NCBI GenBank assembly: GCA_023454175.1
Contig: JAEXRW010000005.1
Coordinates: 10,397 to 74,396 of the forward strand
Direction: 5' to 3'
Origin: Bacillota bacterium
GTDB lineage: Bacteria > Bacillota > Clostridia > Christensenellales > JAEXRW01
DNA: 64,000 nucleotides
Below the pieces are notes generated by a model, which searched no databases, had not been told where the DNA came from, and worked only from the letters and a program-made list of their open reading frames with translations. The translations under genes were made by a program, and so were the position numbers. Positions 41,087 to 49,853 of this stretch are shown here, in pieces (the stretch's first letter is position 1; every line of letters starts with the position of its first letter).

Positions 41087-43741
41087 TTATTGCGGTTTGT
41101 TCTGGTTTTGTATGATCTCGATGAATAAACTTACGACCTTGGGATCGAACTGGCTTCCGGCAGCGGATTTCAATTCTGCGATGGCATCCTTGATGGACAT
41201 GGCCTTACGGTACACCCTGTCCTGCGTCATGGCGTCATAAGCGTCCACCACCGATAGGATGCGGGAGAGCAGGGGGATTTGTCTCCCTCTGAGGCCCTGC
41301 GGATAGCCGTTGCCGTCCCACCGTTCATGGTGTGTCAGGATATATTCCGATATGTGCGAAAGCTCCACCGCGGATAGGGCGATCCTGCATCCCGTTTCGG
41401 GGTGCTTCTTCATCTCCGACCATTCTTCTTCATCCAGCGGCCCGTTCTTGTTCAGGATCCTGTCGTCGATCGTGATCTTCCCGATATCATGGAGCACCGC
41501 AAACAGCTCGAGATCGTTCTTCTCATTTTCCGAAAGGTTCAGTTCCAGTGCGATCATCATGCACAGGTCGCGCAGGCGGGAGGTATGCGCCTCGGTCTCA
41601 TGGCTTTTCTCATACAGCGTCTTCTTCATGGAGGCGATGATGGAGCTGTGTGTGCTCCTGCTTTCCAGGAGTTTTCGCTTGTACATGGAGTCTTCAGCCG
41701 ATTTGAGCACGCTCCGCAGGCTCCGTTCATCCGTATCCTTTGTGGCGTATCCCAGGGAAATGCTCGTGATGGTGTTGCCCGAGGTGTGCTTGCACTCCTC
41801 GCAGATCCTGTATATCCTTTCGCAGGTCTGGGCGGCATCCTTCGTGTCCGCCTCCGTCAGGATGATGACGAATTCATCCCCTCCCCATCTGGAAAGGATA
41901 TCTCCGGGCCGCAGCGCCTGCTTTACGATATTGCTGATGGTGACCAGCAGGTTATCTCCCTCTTCATGCCCGAATACGTCGTTGGTGATCTTCAGTCCGT
42001 TGACATCCCCCATGATGATGGAAACTGGCCGCTTCCCTTCCGCTTCCAGCCGCTCCAGTTCCTTTTCGGCATAAACGCGGTTGTACACGCCTGTAAGGAT
42101 ATCGTGGTTGCTCAGGTGGTTGATGGCTTCCTGTTGCCTTTTCTCTTCGGTCACATCCCTGAAGGCCAGTACCACGCCTACCGTCTTTCCCTCCCTGTTT
42201 TGGATCGGTGCGGCGCAGTCGGAGATGGAGAGCATCGTACCATCCTTTGCACGCAGTGCGGTATGATAGGCCATCTCCACGATTGTATTCGTTTTCAATA
42301 CCCAATCCGCCGGATTCCTTGCCCTCTCTCTAGTGGTTTCATCAAAAATGTCAAATACCTCGGCCAGGTTTTTGCCCTGCGCGTCGGTCGCTTTCCAGCC
42401 CGTCAGGTTCTCCGCCGTTGTGTTCATCATCTTGATGATGCCGTTTTGATCGGTGGCGATGATTCCGTCCCCGATGGACCGCAGTGTGATATCCAGCGTC
42501 TCCTTCTCCTCCTGCAGCAGCACGGATGTCCGGTATAGCTCGTCATTGGTCTCCTCCAGCAGCAGGTTGTTTTCCGAAAGTTTTTCCTGTGCCTTGCGGA
42601 TGTTCTGCGCCATGATGGTGAAAGCGCCGGCCAGCTGCCCCAGCTCATCGTTAGACGCTATGTCTATTGTCACGTCCAGGTTCCCTTGGGAGAGTTCCAC
42701 CGCGGCGTTTTTGATCTTTGTCATCTTGGATGTGGTCGCCCGGCCAAATGCGTGCGCTGTGATCAGCCCCATTAAAAAGATGGCCACCGAAACTGCTATG
42801 ACATAATTTCTTAAGGTGTTAAGGTCCGCCAGCATCTCGTTCACCGGAGGTGTTGCCGCGATGATCCAGCCGTTATCCAGCCTGTGGTAAGCCATGATCT
42901 TTTCGATCCCATTGAATGTGTACCGCACTGTGCCGGTACCGTCAGGATCGTTTTCTATCTGGTCGTTTACGGCGTCCATATCCTTGTTGGCTCGCAGGTT
43001 TTTGATGGAAGGCACCGGATGGTAAAGTACATTGGAGTCCCTGTCAAAAAGGATATAATAGCCTGTGTCATATATTTTTAGCCTGCTGATCTGCTCCCTC
43101 AGATCATCGAAATAAAAATCCGAGCCTACCACGCCCAGCGTTATCCCGTCTTTCTGGATCCTTCTGCTGTACGTTACGAGTGTTTTGTCCCAATTCTTCC
43201 AGTAGTAAGGGGCTGTCCAGATTTCCCCCTTTTCATATGCTTCCTTCCACCATTCATCCACAAAGACGCCTGCATCTGCGATGTCGTACTCGGGCACTTC
43301 CACAAGCCCGTCATTCTCTTGATGAAAGGATATCAGGTGTGTGCCCCCTGTTGTCCGTGGATCAAAGACGATCCATCCGCTCTTCATGCCCTTGATCCGG
43401 ATCTCATTTTTGATGATCGGACGCAGTGTGTTTTCGTATTGCTCCATCCTGATATCGTTGTTTGCCACATCATTCAGATCGATGCTGGTCACCGCCAGGT
43501 TTTCCAGGGTATCGCTGAATTTCAGGATGGCATCGATTTCGTGATTGATGCCTTTGGCTGTGAGTGAGACGTTTTCTATCAACGCCTTTTCGGATTCTTT
43601 TACGATGATGCTCTCGGCGCCAAAATAGAAAATACAGCTGGTCACGGTGATAGCAAGCACCATGAATCCGATGATATATAGTATGAACCTGGTGGATATG
43701 CGGTTTGAGACTTTCTTGTGCAAAAGGTCAGAAATCTTCAA
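41087..43741 (-). CDS. Cache-HAMP-PAS-GGDEF-HD-GYP signalling protein
   Basis: 884 residues combining c-di-GMP synthesis and hydrolysis modules. Layout: membrane segment (~20-42), extracellular Cache-type sensor (~45-310, with GVVGSDFYFDDL), second membrane segment (~310-332), HAMP (~333-390), PAS (~425-550, DGIIATDQNGIIKMMNTTAENLTG), GGDEF domain with intact GGDEF near 620, and HD-GYP phosphodiesterase domain with LHDIGKI near 750 and HHERWDGNGYPQGLRG near 806. Both catalytic signatures are intact, so it may make and degrade c-di-GMP under sensor control. It starts TTG at 43741 (GGTGA upstream). No flagellar or biofilm genes are nearby. Confidence 0.92.
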   Translation of the reverse strand: MKISDLLHKKVSNRISTRFILYIIGFMVLAITVTSCIFYFGAESIIVKESEKALIENVSLTAKGINHEIDAILKFSDTLENLAVTSIDLNDVANNDIRMEQYENTLRPIIKNEIRIKGMKSGWIVFDPRTTGGTHLISFHQENDGLVEVPEYDIADAGVFVDEWWKEAYEKGEIWTAPYYWKNWDKTLVTYSRRIQKDGITLGVVGSDFYFDDLREQISRLKIYDTGYYILFDRDSNVLYHPVPSIKNLRANKDMDAVNDQIENDPDGTGTVRYTFNGIEKIMAYHRLDNGWIIAATPPVNEMLADLNTLRNYVIAVSVAIFLMGLITAHAFGRATTSKMTKIKNAAVELSQGNLDVTIDIASNDELGQLAGAFTIMAQNIRKAQEKLSENNLLLEETNDELYRTSVLLQEEKETLDITLRSIGDGIIATDQNGIIKMMNTTAENLTGWKATDAQGKNLAEVFDIFDETTRERARNPADWVLKTNTIVEMAYHTALRAKDGTMLSISDCAAPIQNREGKTVGVVLAFRDVTEEKRQQEAINHLSNHDILTGVYNRVYAEKELERLEAEGKRPVSIIMGDVNGLKITNDVFGHEEGDNLLVTISNIVKQALRPGDILSRWGGDEFVIILTEADTKDAAQTCERIYRICEECKHTSGNTITSISLGYATKDTDERSLRSVLKSAEDSMYKRKLLESRSTHSSIIASMKKTLYEKSHETEAHTSRLRDLCMMIALELNLSENEKNDLELFAVLHDIGKITIDDRILNKNGPLDEEEWSEMKKHPETGCRIALSAVELSHISEYILTHHERWDGNGYPQGLRGRQIPLLSRILSVVDAYDAMTQDRVYRKAMSIKDAIAELKSAAGSQFDPKVVSLFIEIIQNQNKPQ

Positions 43742-43983
43742 ATATTTTCACCGTTTTTTCTTTGATGCATGCTGAAATATCCCCCAAATAATATCGTGCT
43801 TTTCTTTGAAATTGTTCATCAATATGGCATTTTTCCACAGATAATATCAACGGTATGATTAGAAGTGAACACTGCCCCTCCATGGGCCTTTCACCTGATG
43901 GGTTGGGAATTATACCCATTCTTCGATCTGCGTAAATTCCCTTTCTTGGGGGAAGGATAAGTAAAATTTTCGGGGGTGAGAAT

Positions 43984-44094
43984 ATGGCAAAGAAAAGCAG
44001 CAGGAGTTCTTATACAGTTCACCAAAATGCCGCCTGGGCCAAACCCGAACCGGCGGAGCCTGTACAGGGCAGATCCTCCGGGAAAAAGGGATAG
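43984..44094 (+). CDS. Small basic protein (36 aa)
   Basis: ATG behind GGGGGTGAGAAT, 36 codons, then directly a terminator (44107-44139). Product: KKSSRSS at the N-terminus, then NAAWAKPEPAEP, ending SSGKKG, which is basic and disordered-looking. It is not recognised. Good translation signals and a terminator support a real gene, though it is short. Divergent from the upstream sensor gene. Confidence 0.55.
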   Translation: MAKKSSRSSYTVHQNAAWAKPEPAEPVQGRSSGKKG

Positions 44095-44106
44095 TTGCGG
44101 ATAGGG

Positions 44107-44139
44107 ACCCCGTGCCGCAGGATACAGGTACGGGGTTTT
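44107..44139. terminator. Terminator between convergent genes
   Basis: ACCCCGT / ACGGGGT with a 16-base loop and TTT on the plus strand, 12 bases after the 36-aa gene. Confidence 0.65.
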
Positions 44140-44150
44140 CGCTTCTTTGA

Positions 44151-45335
44151 TCAACCTTCCAGCTTTGGCGGTTCTGCCAGCCCTGACCGGATGCTTATCC
44201 TTTCAATGAAGAGGAACAGGATCCCGATCGCCAGAAAAAATACCGCAGGCAGCGCCATGGCCGTCCGGATATTGATATACTGCCCCATCATGCCCATCAG
44301 CAGCGGTATGGTGGACATGCCCACGCCCCCGCTGGCGATGAACGTGGCAAATACAGTTCCGGTATTTTGTTTGTACCGCTCACTGCCGTAGGAAACGAGC
44401 AGCGGCCAGATGCTGGAGTAGCAAAATCCCATCAGCACGGTGACCACCCAGCCCATCTCCCGCGTTGTGACGAACGCAGAGCCCAGTGTGGCGGCCGCAG
44501 ACGGGAAGGCCAGTATCAGGATGAGCGTGCGGATCTTCAGTTTGCGCATCAGTGCGGTCACGATCAGCCTGCCCGCCACCATTGCCAGCCAGAAAACGCC
44601 GACCGACATGCTGGAGTCCAGTTTGCTGAAAGCCAGGTTTTCCTTCATGAAAGTCGCCATCCATCCCCATGCGCCCGCTTCCGAGCCGGTATAGAGCAGA
44701 AGGCATATGCACACCGCGATGAAAACCGGGGATGAAAAAAGCCTGCGGAATGCGTGGAAGGATATCTTGTCCTGCGGGGGAAGTTTGGGCATCCGGGTCG
44801 CACCGGTCAATATGGCGGACACGGCCCCGAGTACTGCCAGGGCTATATAAATGGTCCTCCACGGGATCCCCGATGAAAGGCATAACCCGATCAGGGCGTT
44901 TCCGGCAAAGGCGCCGATCCCGAATACCACCTGCACCATGTTCACATGAAAGGTCCCCTTCTCCTGGCCGATCTCGCTCAGCAGTGCGTTGGACATGGAC
45001 TCCATGATCCCCGCCCCGCCCCCGATAGCCAGCAGCAGGACGCACGCCGTCCAAAAGCTTCCCGCAAACGAGATCGCCAGCAGGCTGCATGTCATAATCC
45101 CGAGGAATGTGAAAAGCACATTTTTCTTGCCGAACCTGTCTGCTAGTACGCCGCCGGTGAATGTAAATATCGTAAAACCGATAAACATAGCCATCAGCAG
45201 TACGCCTGATTCCGCCATCTGCAGCGAAAAGGCTGCCTCCATTTCGTTGACGAGGGGGCCGATGGTGGTGATGATGACGGCGCAGATGAATATAAGGGTA
45301 TAGCACACGGTTATCTGAAGGTTTTTGCTTTTCAT
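44151..45335 (-). CDS. MFS transporter
   Basis: 394 residues, 12 membrane helices in two halves. The conserved loop GGVLADRFGKKNVLF lies between helices 2 and 3 and GRLIVTALMRKLKIRT in the second half. It resembles the FucP/sugar-permease and drug-efflux branches of the major facilitator family; substrate is not determinable. The ribosome site is GAGGTAATCC. It is monocistronic. Confidence 0.88.
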   Translation of the reverse strand: MKSKNLQITVCYTLIFICAVIITTIGPLVNEMEAAFSLQMAESGVLLMAMFIGFTIFTFTGGVLADRFGKKNVLFTFLGIMTCSLLAISFAGSFWTACVLLLAIGGGAGIMESMSNALLSEIGQEKGTFHVNMVQVVFGIGAFAGNALIGLCLSSGIPWRTIYIALAVLGAVSAILTGATRMPKLPPQDKISFHAFRRLFSSPVFIAVCICLLLYTGSEAGAWGWMATFMKENLAFSKLDSSMSVGVFWLAMVAGRLIVTALMRKLKIRTLILILAFPSAAATLGSAFVTTREMGWVVTVLMGFCYSSIWPLLVSYGSERYKQNTGTVFATFIASGGVGMSTIPLLMGMMGQYINIRTAMALPAVFFLAIGILFLFIERISIRSGLAEPPKLEG

Positions 45336-45470
45336 GGATTACCTCACAAAAAAATAAAACGTCGTCGGTATATAGGATACCATAGCTGGCTCGGGATACC
45401 AACCGCAAAATGATCGGCTAGTTTATGGATCATGCATTGCATTTTTGCTTCACGTTTCAAATATTGGTGC

Positions 45471-45499
45471 TTGACACACTCTACGCTCTGAAATACAAT
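45471..45499 (+). promoter_or_regulatory. tRNA-Ala promoter
   Basis: TTGACA, 17-base spacer, TACAAT, 20 bases before the tRNA. Confidence 0.85.
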
Positions 45500-45519
45500 A
45501 TATAAGCAACATCTTTCAC

Positions 45520-45596
45520 GGGGGTATGGCGCAGTTGGCTAGCGCGCTTGACTGGCAGTCAAGAGGTCGAGGGTTCAAGTCCCTCTATCTCCACCA
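45520..45596 (+). tRNA. tRNA-Ala(GGC)
   Basis: A 77-base cloverleaf with encoded CCA. Anticodon loop CTGGCAG gives anticodon GGC. The acceptor stem GGGGGTA / TATCTCC has the G3-U70 pair that marks alanine tRNA. The T-arm is GAGGGTTCAAGTCCCTC. A strong promoter and a terminator frame it as a single-gene unit. No integrase lies next to it. Confidence 0.96.
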
Positions 45597-45600
45597 AGAA

Positions 45601-45631
45601 ATCCGCTGATATTTACATGATATCAGCGGAT
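45601..45631 (+). terminator. Terminator of tRNA-Ala
   Basis: ATCCGCTGATAT / ATATCAGCGGAT perfect 12-bp stem, then ATTGCTTTAT. Confidence 0.8.
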
Positions 45632-45845
45632 ATTGCTTTATTTGACGGTATTCAACGTTTGCTTGAAAAATCAGTACTGCATTTATACTGCAGTAGATAA
45701 ATAAATACCCTTCAAAATTGTTTCAATGCCCGCAACAGGTACGATCCTGAAAGGCCAAACCACACCACCCCGCTATCCGTACGGGTACAGATCCACTTTA
45801 TAGTGGCGCACTCATTCTGTTCCGCTTTGGATATATCATCTTGGT

Positions 45846-46655
45846 TTACTGTGTGTACAGGTATTCTTTTTCATCTCTTTCTTCCCCGCACCGGCTGCAG
45901 GTGTATGTAACGTCATACCAGCTTGCCTTGTCGGGGTCATACCAACCGGCATTGGGATGTTCGTTAAAAAACTTGTCGTATTCAGGATCCCTTTGCAGTA
46001 CCCTGCCGGATTCCTGCCAGTCATGGCTCATGGCGCCGCACCGCGTACACCTGCAACCATCCAGTTCGTGATCCCGGTCCCGGCTCCAGCCGCACCGCTT
46101 GCATTTGCAGCCTTCCCATTCGTGCCACATGTCCCGGTGCATGCCGCAGATCGTGCATGTGCACCCATCCCAGTCGTGTCCCGTCTGGCTGTCGGTTTTG
46201 TGCTCCCCGCAGACCTTGCATATGCACCTGTCCCAGTCATGCCCCTCTTCGTAAACGGAGCGGTGTGCGCCGCAGACCGTGCAGATGCACCCCGCCCAGG
46301 TGTGCCCGGTGAATTTACCGCAGTAATTGCAGTAGCATGACCCGGTGGAGTCATGCTTTTTGTGCCGCCTGTACCTGCGCATCGTACGGATATCCGGTAT
46401 CAGGCGCATCACCGGGATCATGCCGGTGATGAACGCGATCAGGAACAGGAATGCAATGCTCATGCAGATGATGAATCCTGTCCAGGGCACGCCCCTGTGC
46501 GGCGGCAGGAAAAGCAGCCCCGCCAGCGCGGATAAGACCATCCCGAGGCCCGGGCCCACATATGTGCTCATCTGCGGCAGGATCACCTTGCGGCAATGCG
46601 GGCAGTCCGGAGCGTCATAGGGGAGCAGATTGTTGCATTGCAGGCATTTGCGCAT
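45846..46655 (-). CDS. Membrane protein with five tandem Cys/His metal-binding repeats
   Basis: 269 residues. An N-terminal zinc ribbon (CLQC...CPHC, 4-21) is followed by two membrane helices (~32-52 and ~60-80). A cytoplasmic or extracellular array of repeats follows with pattern H-x-W-x-G-C-x-C-x2-C-G. Visible repeats include GHTWAGCICTVCG, GHDWDRCICKVCG, GHDWDGCTCTICG and WEGCKCKRCG, each of about 18-22 residues. A further CxxC (YTCSRCG) is near 257. Metal binding, probably zinc, is expected; no function is known. It is first of a family in this locus. It starts behind GGGAGG. Confidence 0.65.
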   Translation of the reverse strand: MRKCLQCNNLLPYDAPDCPHCRKVILPQMSTYVGPGLGMVLSALAGLLFLPPHRGVPWTGFIICMSIAFLFLIAFITGMIPVMRLIPDIRTMRRYRRHKKHDSTGSCYCNYCGKFTGHTWAGCICTVCGAHRSVYEEGHDWDRCICKVCGEHKTDSQTGHDWDGCTCTICGMHRDMWHEWEGCKCKRCGWSRDRDHELDGCRCTRCGAMSHDWQESGRVLQRDPEYDKFFNEHPNAGWYDPDKASWYDVTYTCSRCGEERDEKEYLYTQ

Positions 46656-46679
46656 ATGTGCAGTCCTCCCTTGGCGTAA

Positions 46680-47276
46680 TCACTCTTTTTTGACCCGTCC
46701 GCAGCCGTACTCCATGTCGATGGTGGGATCGGTTTCGGGCATGCACATGCCCCAGTCGCCAGGGCCTGCCCTCTGCGGGCATGTGGCGCAGGTATGGTAT
46801 TCGCACGGCGGCGTTTCCTCCCACTGTATGCCGCACTGCCTGCAGGTGTCCCCTTCCCGGTCGTGTCCGGTCTCGTCTGTATATTTTTGATCGCCGCATA
46901 CCGTGCACACACACCCCGCCCAGGCGTGGCCTTTCAGCTTGCCGCACATTCTGCAGTAGCAAAATTCCGCATCGTCATGGTCTTTGTGCTGCGAGTATCT
47001 GCGCAGTATATGCCGCTCACGGATGTCCCTGATCAGGAATGCCGTTTGGACGATAAATAGGATGGCACATAAAATCCCCGATAGCAAAAGGATGAAAACC
47101 GTCCAGTCCTCCCCCGGCTTTTGCGGGATGAGAAGGATCCCGCCAGCAGTCAGCCCCGCCGCCAGCACGCCCGGCACGATGTACCGGTAAGGCTTGGGCA
47201 GCTTCACATCCTGGCAGTGCGGACAGACAGGCGCGTCATCGGGTACATAGTTTTGGCAATGCCGGCATTGTTTCAT
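46680..47276 (-). CDS. Shorter paralog of the Cys/His-repeat membrane protein
   Basis: 198 residues. Same start (CRHC...CPHC ribbon), same pair of membrane helices, and one well-formed repeat (GHAWAGCVCTVCG) after CYCRMCGKLK. The remainder is diverged (DTCRQCG, then CATC). It is tightly linked to the longer paralog 24 bases away, probably co-transcribed with it downstream. The function is unknown. Confidence 0.62.
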   Translation of the reverse strand: MKQCRHCQNYVPDDAPVCPHCQDVKLPKPYRYIVPGVLAAGLTAGGILLIPQKPGEDWTVFILLLSGILCAILFIVQTAFLIRDIRERHILRRYSQHKDHDDAEFCYCRMCGKLKGHAWAGCVCTVCGDQKYTDETGHDREGDTCRQCGIQWEETPPCEYHTCATCPQRAGPGDWGMCMPETDPTIDMEYGCGRVKKE

Positions 47277-47359
47277 GATGCATCTCTCCTTCCGCCATAT
47301 AAAAACATCAACCTGGCTTGCTGTTCTGCGGCATCCAAATGCCGCTTATACCCCCGGAT

Positions 47360-49468
47360 TCACAGTTTCCTGCCAGGCGCTTTTTCCGCCTCGTCCCTGT
47401 AGCGTTTCTTCCGTGCTGCGCATGCAAAGGCGCCGCTGTCGGGACCGTTTGTGCCTTTTACCCAGGCCCGGCACATCCCGCCGCATAGGTAGCGTACGCC
47501 GCACGTTCTGCATTTATGGTTGGTTTCCACGCCGTTCCTCCGGTAAGTCCTGTATCCGGGCGTATCCAGGATCGCTGCCAATCCGTCCTGCGCACATCCA
47601 ATCAGGTGCTTCTCTCCGTACAGCGCAGGACAAGGGTAAGCCCTTCCGTCGGCTGCAAAAAAGATATGCTCCCCCAGTCCGCATGAAAAACGCGGATGGA
47701 AAAGCCCGGCTGGTATTTCCTCCTCCGCTCTCGGTTCGGATGTGCAAAGCAAGCCGGTTTCCCGTCCCACGGGAGGTGTGGTGCGGGTGTGGGCGTGGAG
47801 GATACCCAGGCAACCCAGCAGCGTTTTGGCGTCCCGCGCCATCTCGGGTGTGTCGTCGGGATACAGCGAGGCGTATACGTGCAGTTTGTCAAGGCAACCC
47901 GCCCGCGACGCGCGTGCCACCAGACATCTGAGCTTGTGGTAGCCTTCGTTTGCAGGCCGGAAACGTGCATCCACATTCACCATCACGGCGTCAAATACGG
48001 TGCACACCTCGCCGGGCACCTTCAGGTTACCTGGGTCCATCACGTCCAGTATCAAACGCGTCCCCTTCCGCTCCAGGCTCTGCAAACCCGAAAGCATCCG
48101 TGCAAGATCATGGTGATCAGGGGTTTCACCGGTGACCACCACGCTTTCAAAGCTCAGTTCCACAGCCTGCCGCACCAGATCGACGGCTTGCTCAGCTTCC
48201 ATCTCTGTACCGCATCGCCGGGTCTGCACATAACAGCTATGCCGGGTTTTGAGGGGATCGGCCTGTTGCCGGTCTTCATAAGGGTATCCGCCTCGTCCGG
48301 GTTCGGCATGGCGTAGTGCCGACTGCACGGCTATTCTCCATAGAGCCTGGTCATAGGGATGGGGGATGGCGCCTGCCATTGCCATCACCGGCGCCTGCCG
48401 CGTTGTGATGCGCCCGGCTGCAAGCTCATATTTCTCATCTTCCAGCGCTTTCTCCAGCTTGCCAAATACCATTCGGTATGTCCTGCAATAGGGATCCGCT
48501 TCTGCGCCGGCCACCATGGCATTGTAGAGGCAACCGTTGTTGCAGTAGGGATAATGCCTGCAGTCCCCGCAAGCTTTTTGCATCTCCTGCCGTTTTTCAC
48601 ATAACGCTTGGAATGTCCGGTTTGCCTCGATATTCCTGCCGGGCTCGTCCATCACGTGCCCCAGCGCATGCTGCCCCTCGCCGCAGAAGCGGTGGCAGCA
48701 GTAGATCTGCCCGTCGCAGGCGATGGCTGCATGCCGCCCCAGGCATTCCGTGAATGTGCATCCCCGCCCCTTCCGCTCATGTACACCCGCCGCCATATCG
48801 TCCAGCGTTCCGACACGCCTGTAGGCCATGTGGCCTTTGTATGCCTCCAGCGTATCCAGCAGTACGCCCGCCGCCAGGTCCGGACGCAGTGAAAAAGGAT
48901 TCTTGGGATAATCAAATGAAGGCGTGAGGCAGCAGATATCGTAGGATGGCGCCACGTATTCCGGCAGGGTAAAATAGCCGAATGTGCGCCGGCCTTCCCC
49001 CGAGAATCCCCGGGTGAAAAGGCACTCACGCCGCACCTCCACGCCGTTTCTCTCCAGTTCGAATACGGCGCGGGAAGTCTGCTCGTAGTAACCCTTGCCG
49101 CGCTGCATATCGCTCATGTCACTGTCATTTTCGATGCCCGTACGCACTGCCATACTGAATTCGCGGATGAGCTGGATCATGCGCGGGGAAAGGTGCCATA
49201 GGTTGCTGCGCATCCCCAGCCGCAGCCGGCGGCCAAAGCGCTCGCGCAGCAGCGGCAGCGTATACTCGAAAAAGTCCTGCTCCGCCATCAGCGGCTCCCC
49301 AGGGCGGAAGTCGATGCGCACCTCACCTGTGGGCGGGGCAACCCTCGTCATGAAATCCACCGATTTGTCCAGTACTTCCCGTGTCATGGTCTGTGGGAAT
49401 ATTTCCCTGCTGTCTGGATACAGCATCAACGGCGCGAGTGAAAAGCTGTCAGGCATAAAGCACGCCAT
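47360..49468 (-). CDS. Double SPASM-domain protein lacking the radical-SAM cluster motif
   Basis: 702 residues, two tandem halves of radical-SAM/SPASM type. Half 1 has a degenerate barrel (VRIDFRPGEPLM, where active enzymes have GGEP) and a SPASM-like Cys set (CTFTEC, CCHRFC, CGDCRHYPYCNNGC near 304-320). Half 2 repeats a degenerate barrel and ends with SPASM Cys (FSCGLG, YPCP, HKCRTCGVRYLCGGMC near 655-670, FACAARK). No CxxxCxxC AdoMet cluster motif is found in either half, and the start (AAGGGG upstream) leaves no room for one. Fe-S binding is likely, radical chemistry doubtful. Peptide-maturation genes of CXXX-repeat type are possible relatives, not proven. Confidence 0.7.
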   Translation of the reverse strand: MACFMPDSFSLAPLMLYPDSREIFPQTMTREVLDKSVDFMTRVAPPTGEVRIDFRPGEPLMAEQDFFEYTLPLLRERFGRRLRLGMRSNLWHLSPRMIQLIREFSMAVRTGIENDSDMSDMQRGKGYYEQTSRAVFELERNGVEVRRECLFTRGFSGEGRRTFGYFTLPEYVAPSYDICCLTPSFDYPKNPFSLRPDLAAGVLLDTLEAYKGHMAYRRVGTLDDMAAGVHERKGRGCTFTECLGRHAAIACDGQIYCCHRFCGEGQHALGHVMDEPGRNIEANRTFQALCEKRQEMQKACGDCRHYPYCNNGCLYNAMVAGAEADPYCRTYRMVFGKLEKALEDEKYELAAGRITTRQAPVMAMAGAIPHPYDQALWRIAVQSALRHAEPGRGGYPYEDRQQADPLKTRHSCYVQTRRCGTEMEAEQAVDLVRQAVELSFESVVVTGETPDHHDLARMLSGLQSLERKGTRLILDVMDPGNLKVPGEVCTVFDAVMVNVDARFRPANEGYHKLRCLVARASRAGCLDKLHVYASLYPDDTPEMARDAKTLLGCLGILHAHTRTTPPVGRETGLLCTSEPRAEEEIPAGLFHPRFSCGLGEHIFFAADGRAYPCPALYGEKHLIGCAQDGLAAILDTPGYRTYRRNGVETNHKCRTCGVRYLCGGMCRAWVKGTNGPDSGAFACAARKKRYRDEAEKAPGRKL

Positions 49469-49521
49469 CAGGACATCCCCTTTCAGATGGACACCAGGTC
49501 AAGCCGGTCTTCCCGGCTGCG

Positions 49522-49752
49522 TTATTTTGCCATGCGTTCCCTTCCGCAGATGGCGCAAACATACACCATGTCAGGTTTTCCCAGTTCGCAGAAGCCGCAA
49601 TCCACGCCATAGCATGCATCCAGGTGCTGTCCGCTCCCGCGCGAATCCCTTCCGGTGCAGCGCGCGTTTTCCCGCGCAACCTCCCATTGGTGGCGTTCAT
49701 CGTCCGTGTCGTCAATGTATATACAGTTGCCTGCGCTCCGGTCCGTTTTCAT
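49522..49752 (-). CDS. Small Cys-rich protein (76 aa)
   Basis: 76 residues with seven Cys, in pairs GVDCGFC (52-55) and CAICGRE (66-69), plus Cys10, 32 and 47: a likely treble or zinc ribbon. It lies 53 bases upstream of the double-SPASM gene on the same strand. It is a candidate partner or substrate by position only. The start has AAGAGG upstream. Confidence 0.55.
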   Translation of the reverse strand: MKTDRSAGNCIYIDDTDDERHQWEVARENARCTGRDSRGSGQHLDACYGVDCGFCELGKPDMVYVCAICGRERMAK

Positions 49753-49853
49753 GGGTTTGCCTCTTTTTGCTGCGCTCGCGACAGCATCAGATAAAATCGC
49801 CGTTAGTACTGGCTGTCTGCCGCATTCCTGCTTGCCGGTGGAGCCTTGCGGTG

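Noticed and set aside
45520..45631. tRNA-Ala as prophage or island attachment site
   Set aside because: No integrase, no direct repeat of the tRNA 3' end found in the window.
45846..46655. CXXX-repeat RiPP precursor
   Set aside because: Cys spacing (about 18-22 residues per unit, with His and Trp) fits metal-binding repeats, and two membrane helices argue against a peptide precursor.
47360..49468. Active radical-SAM enzyme
   Set aside because: No CxxxCxxC motif in either half.
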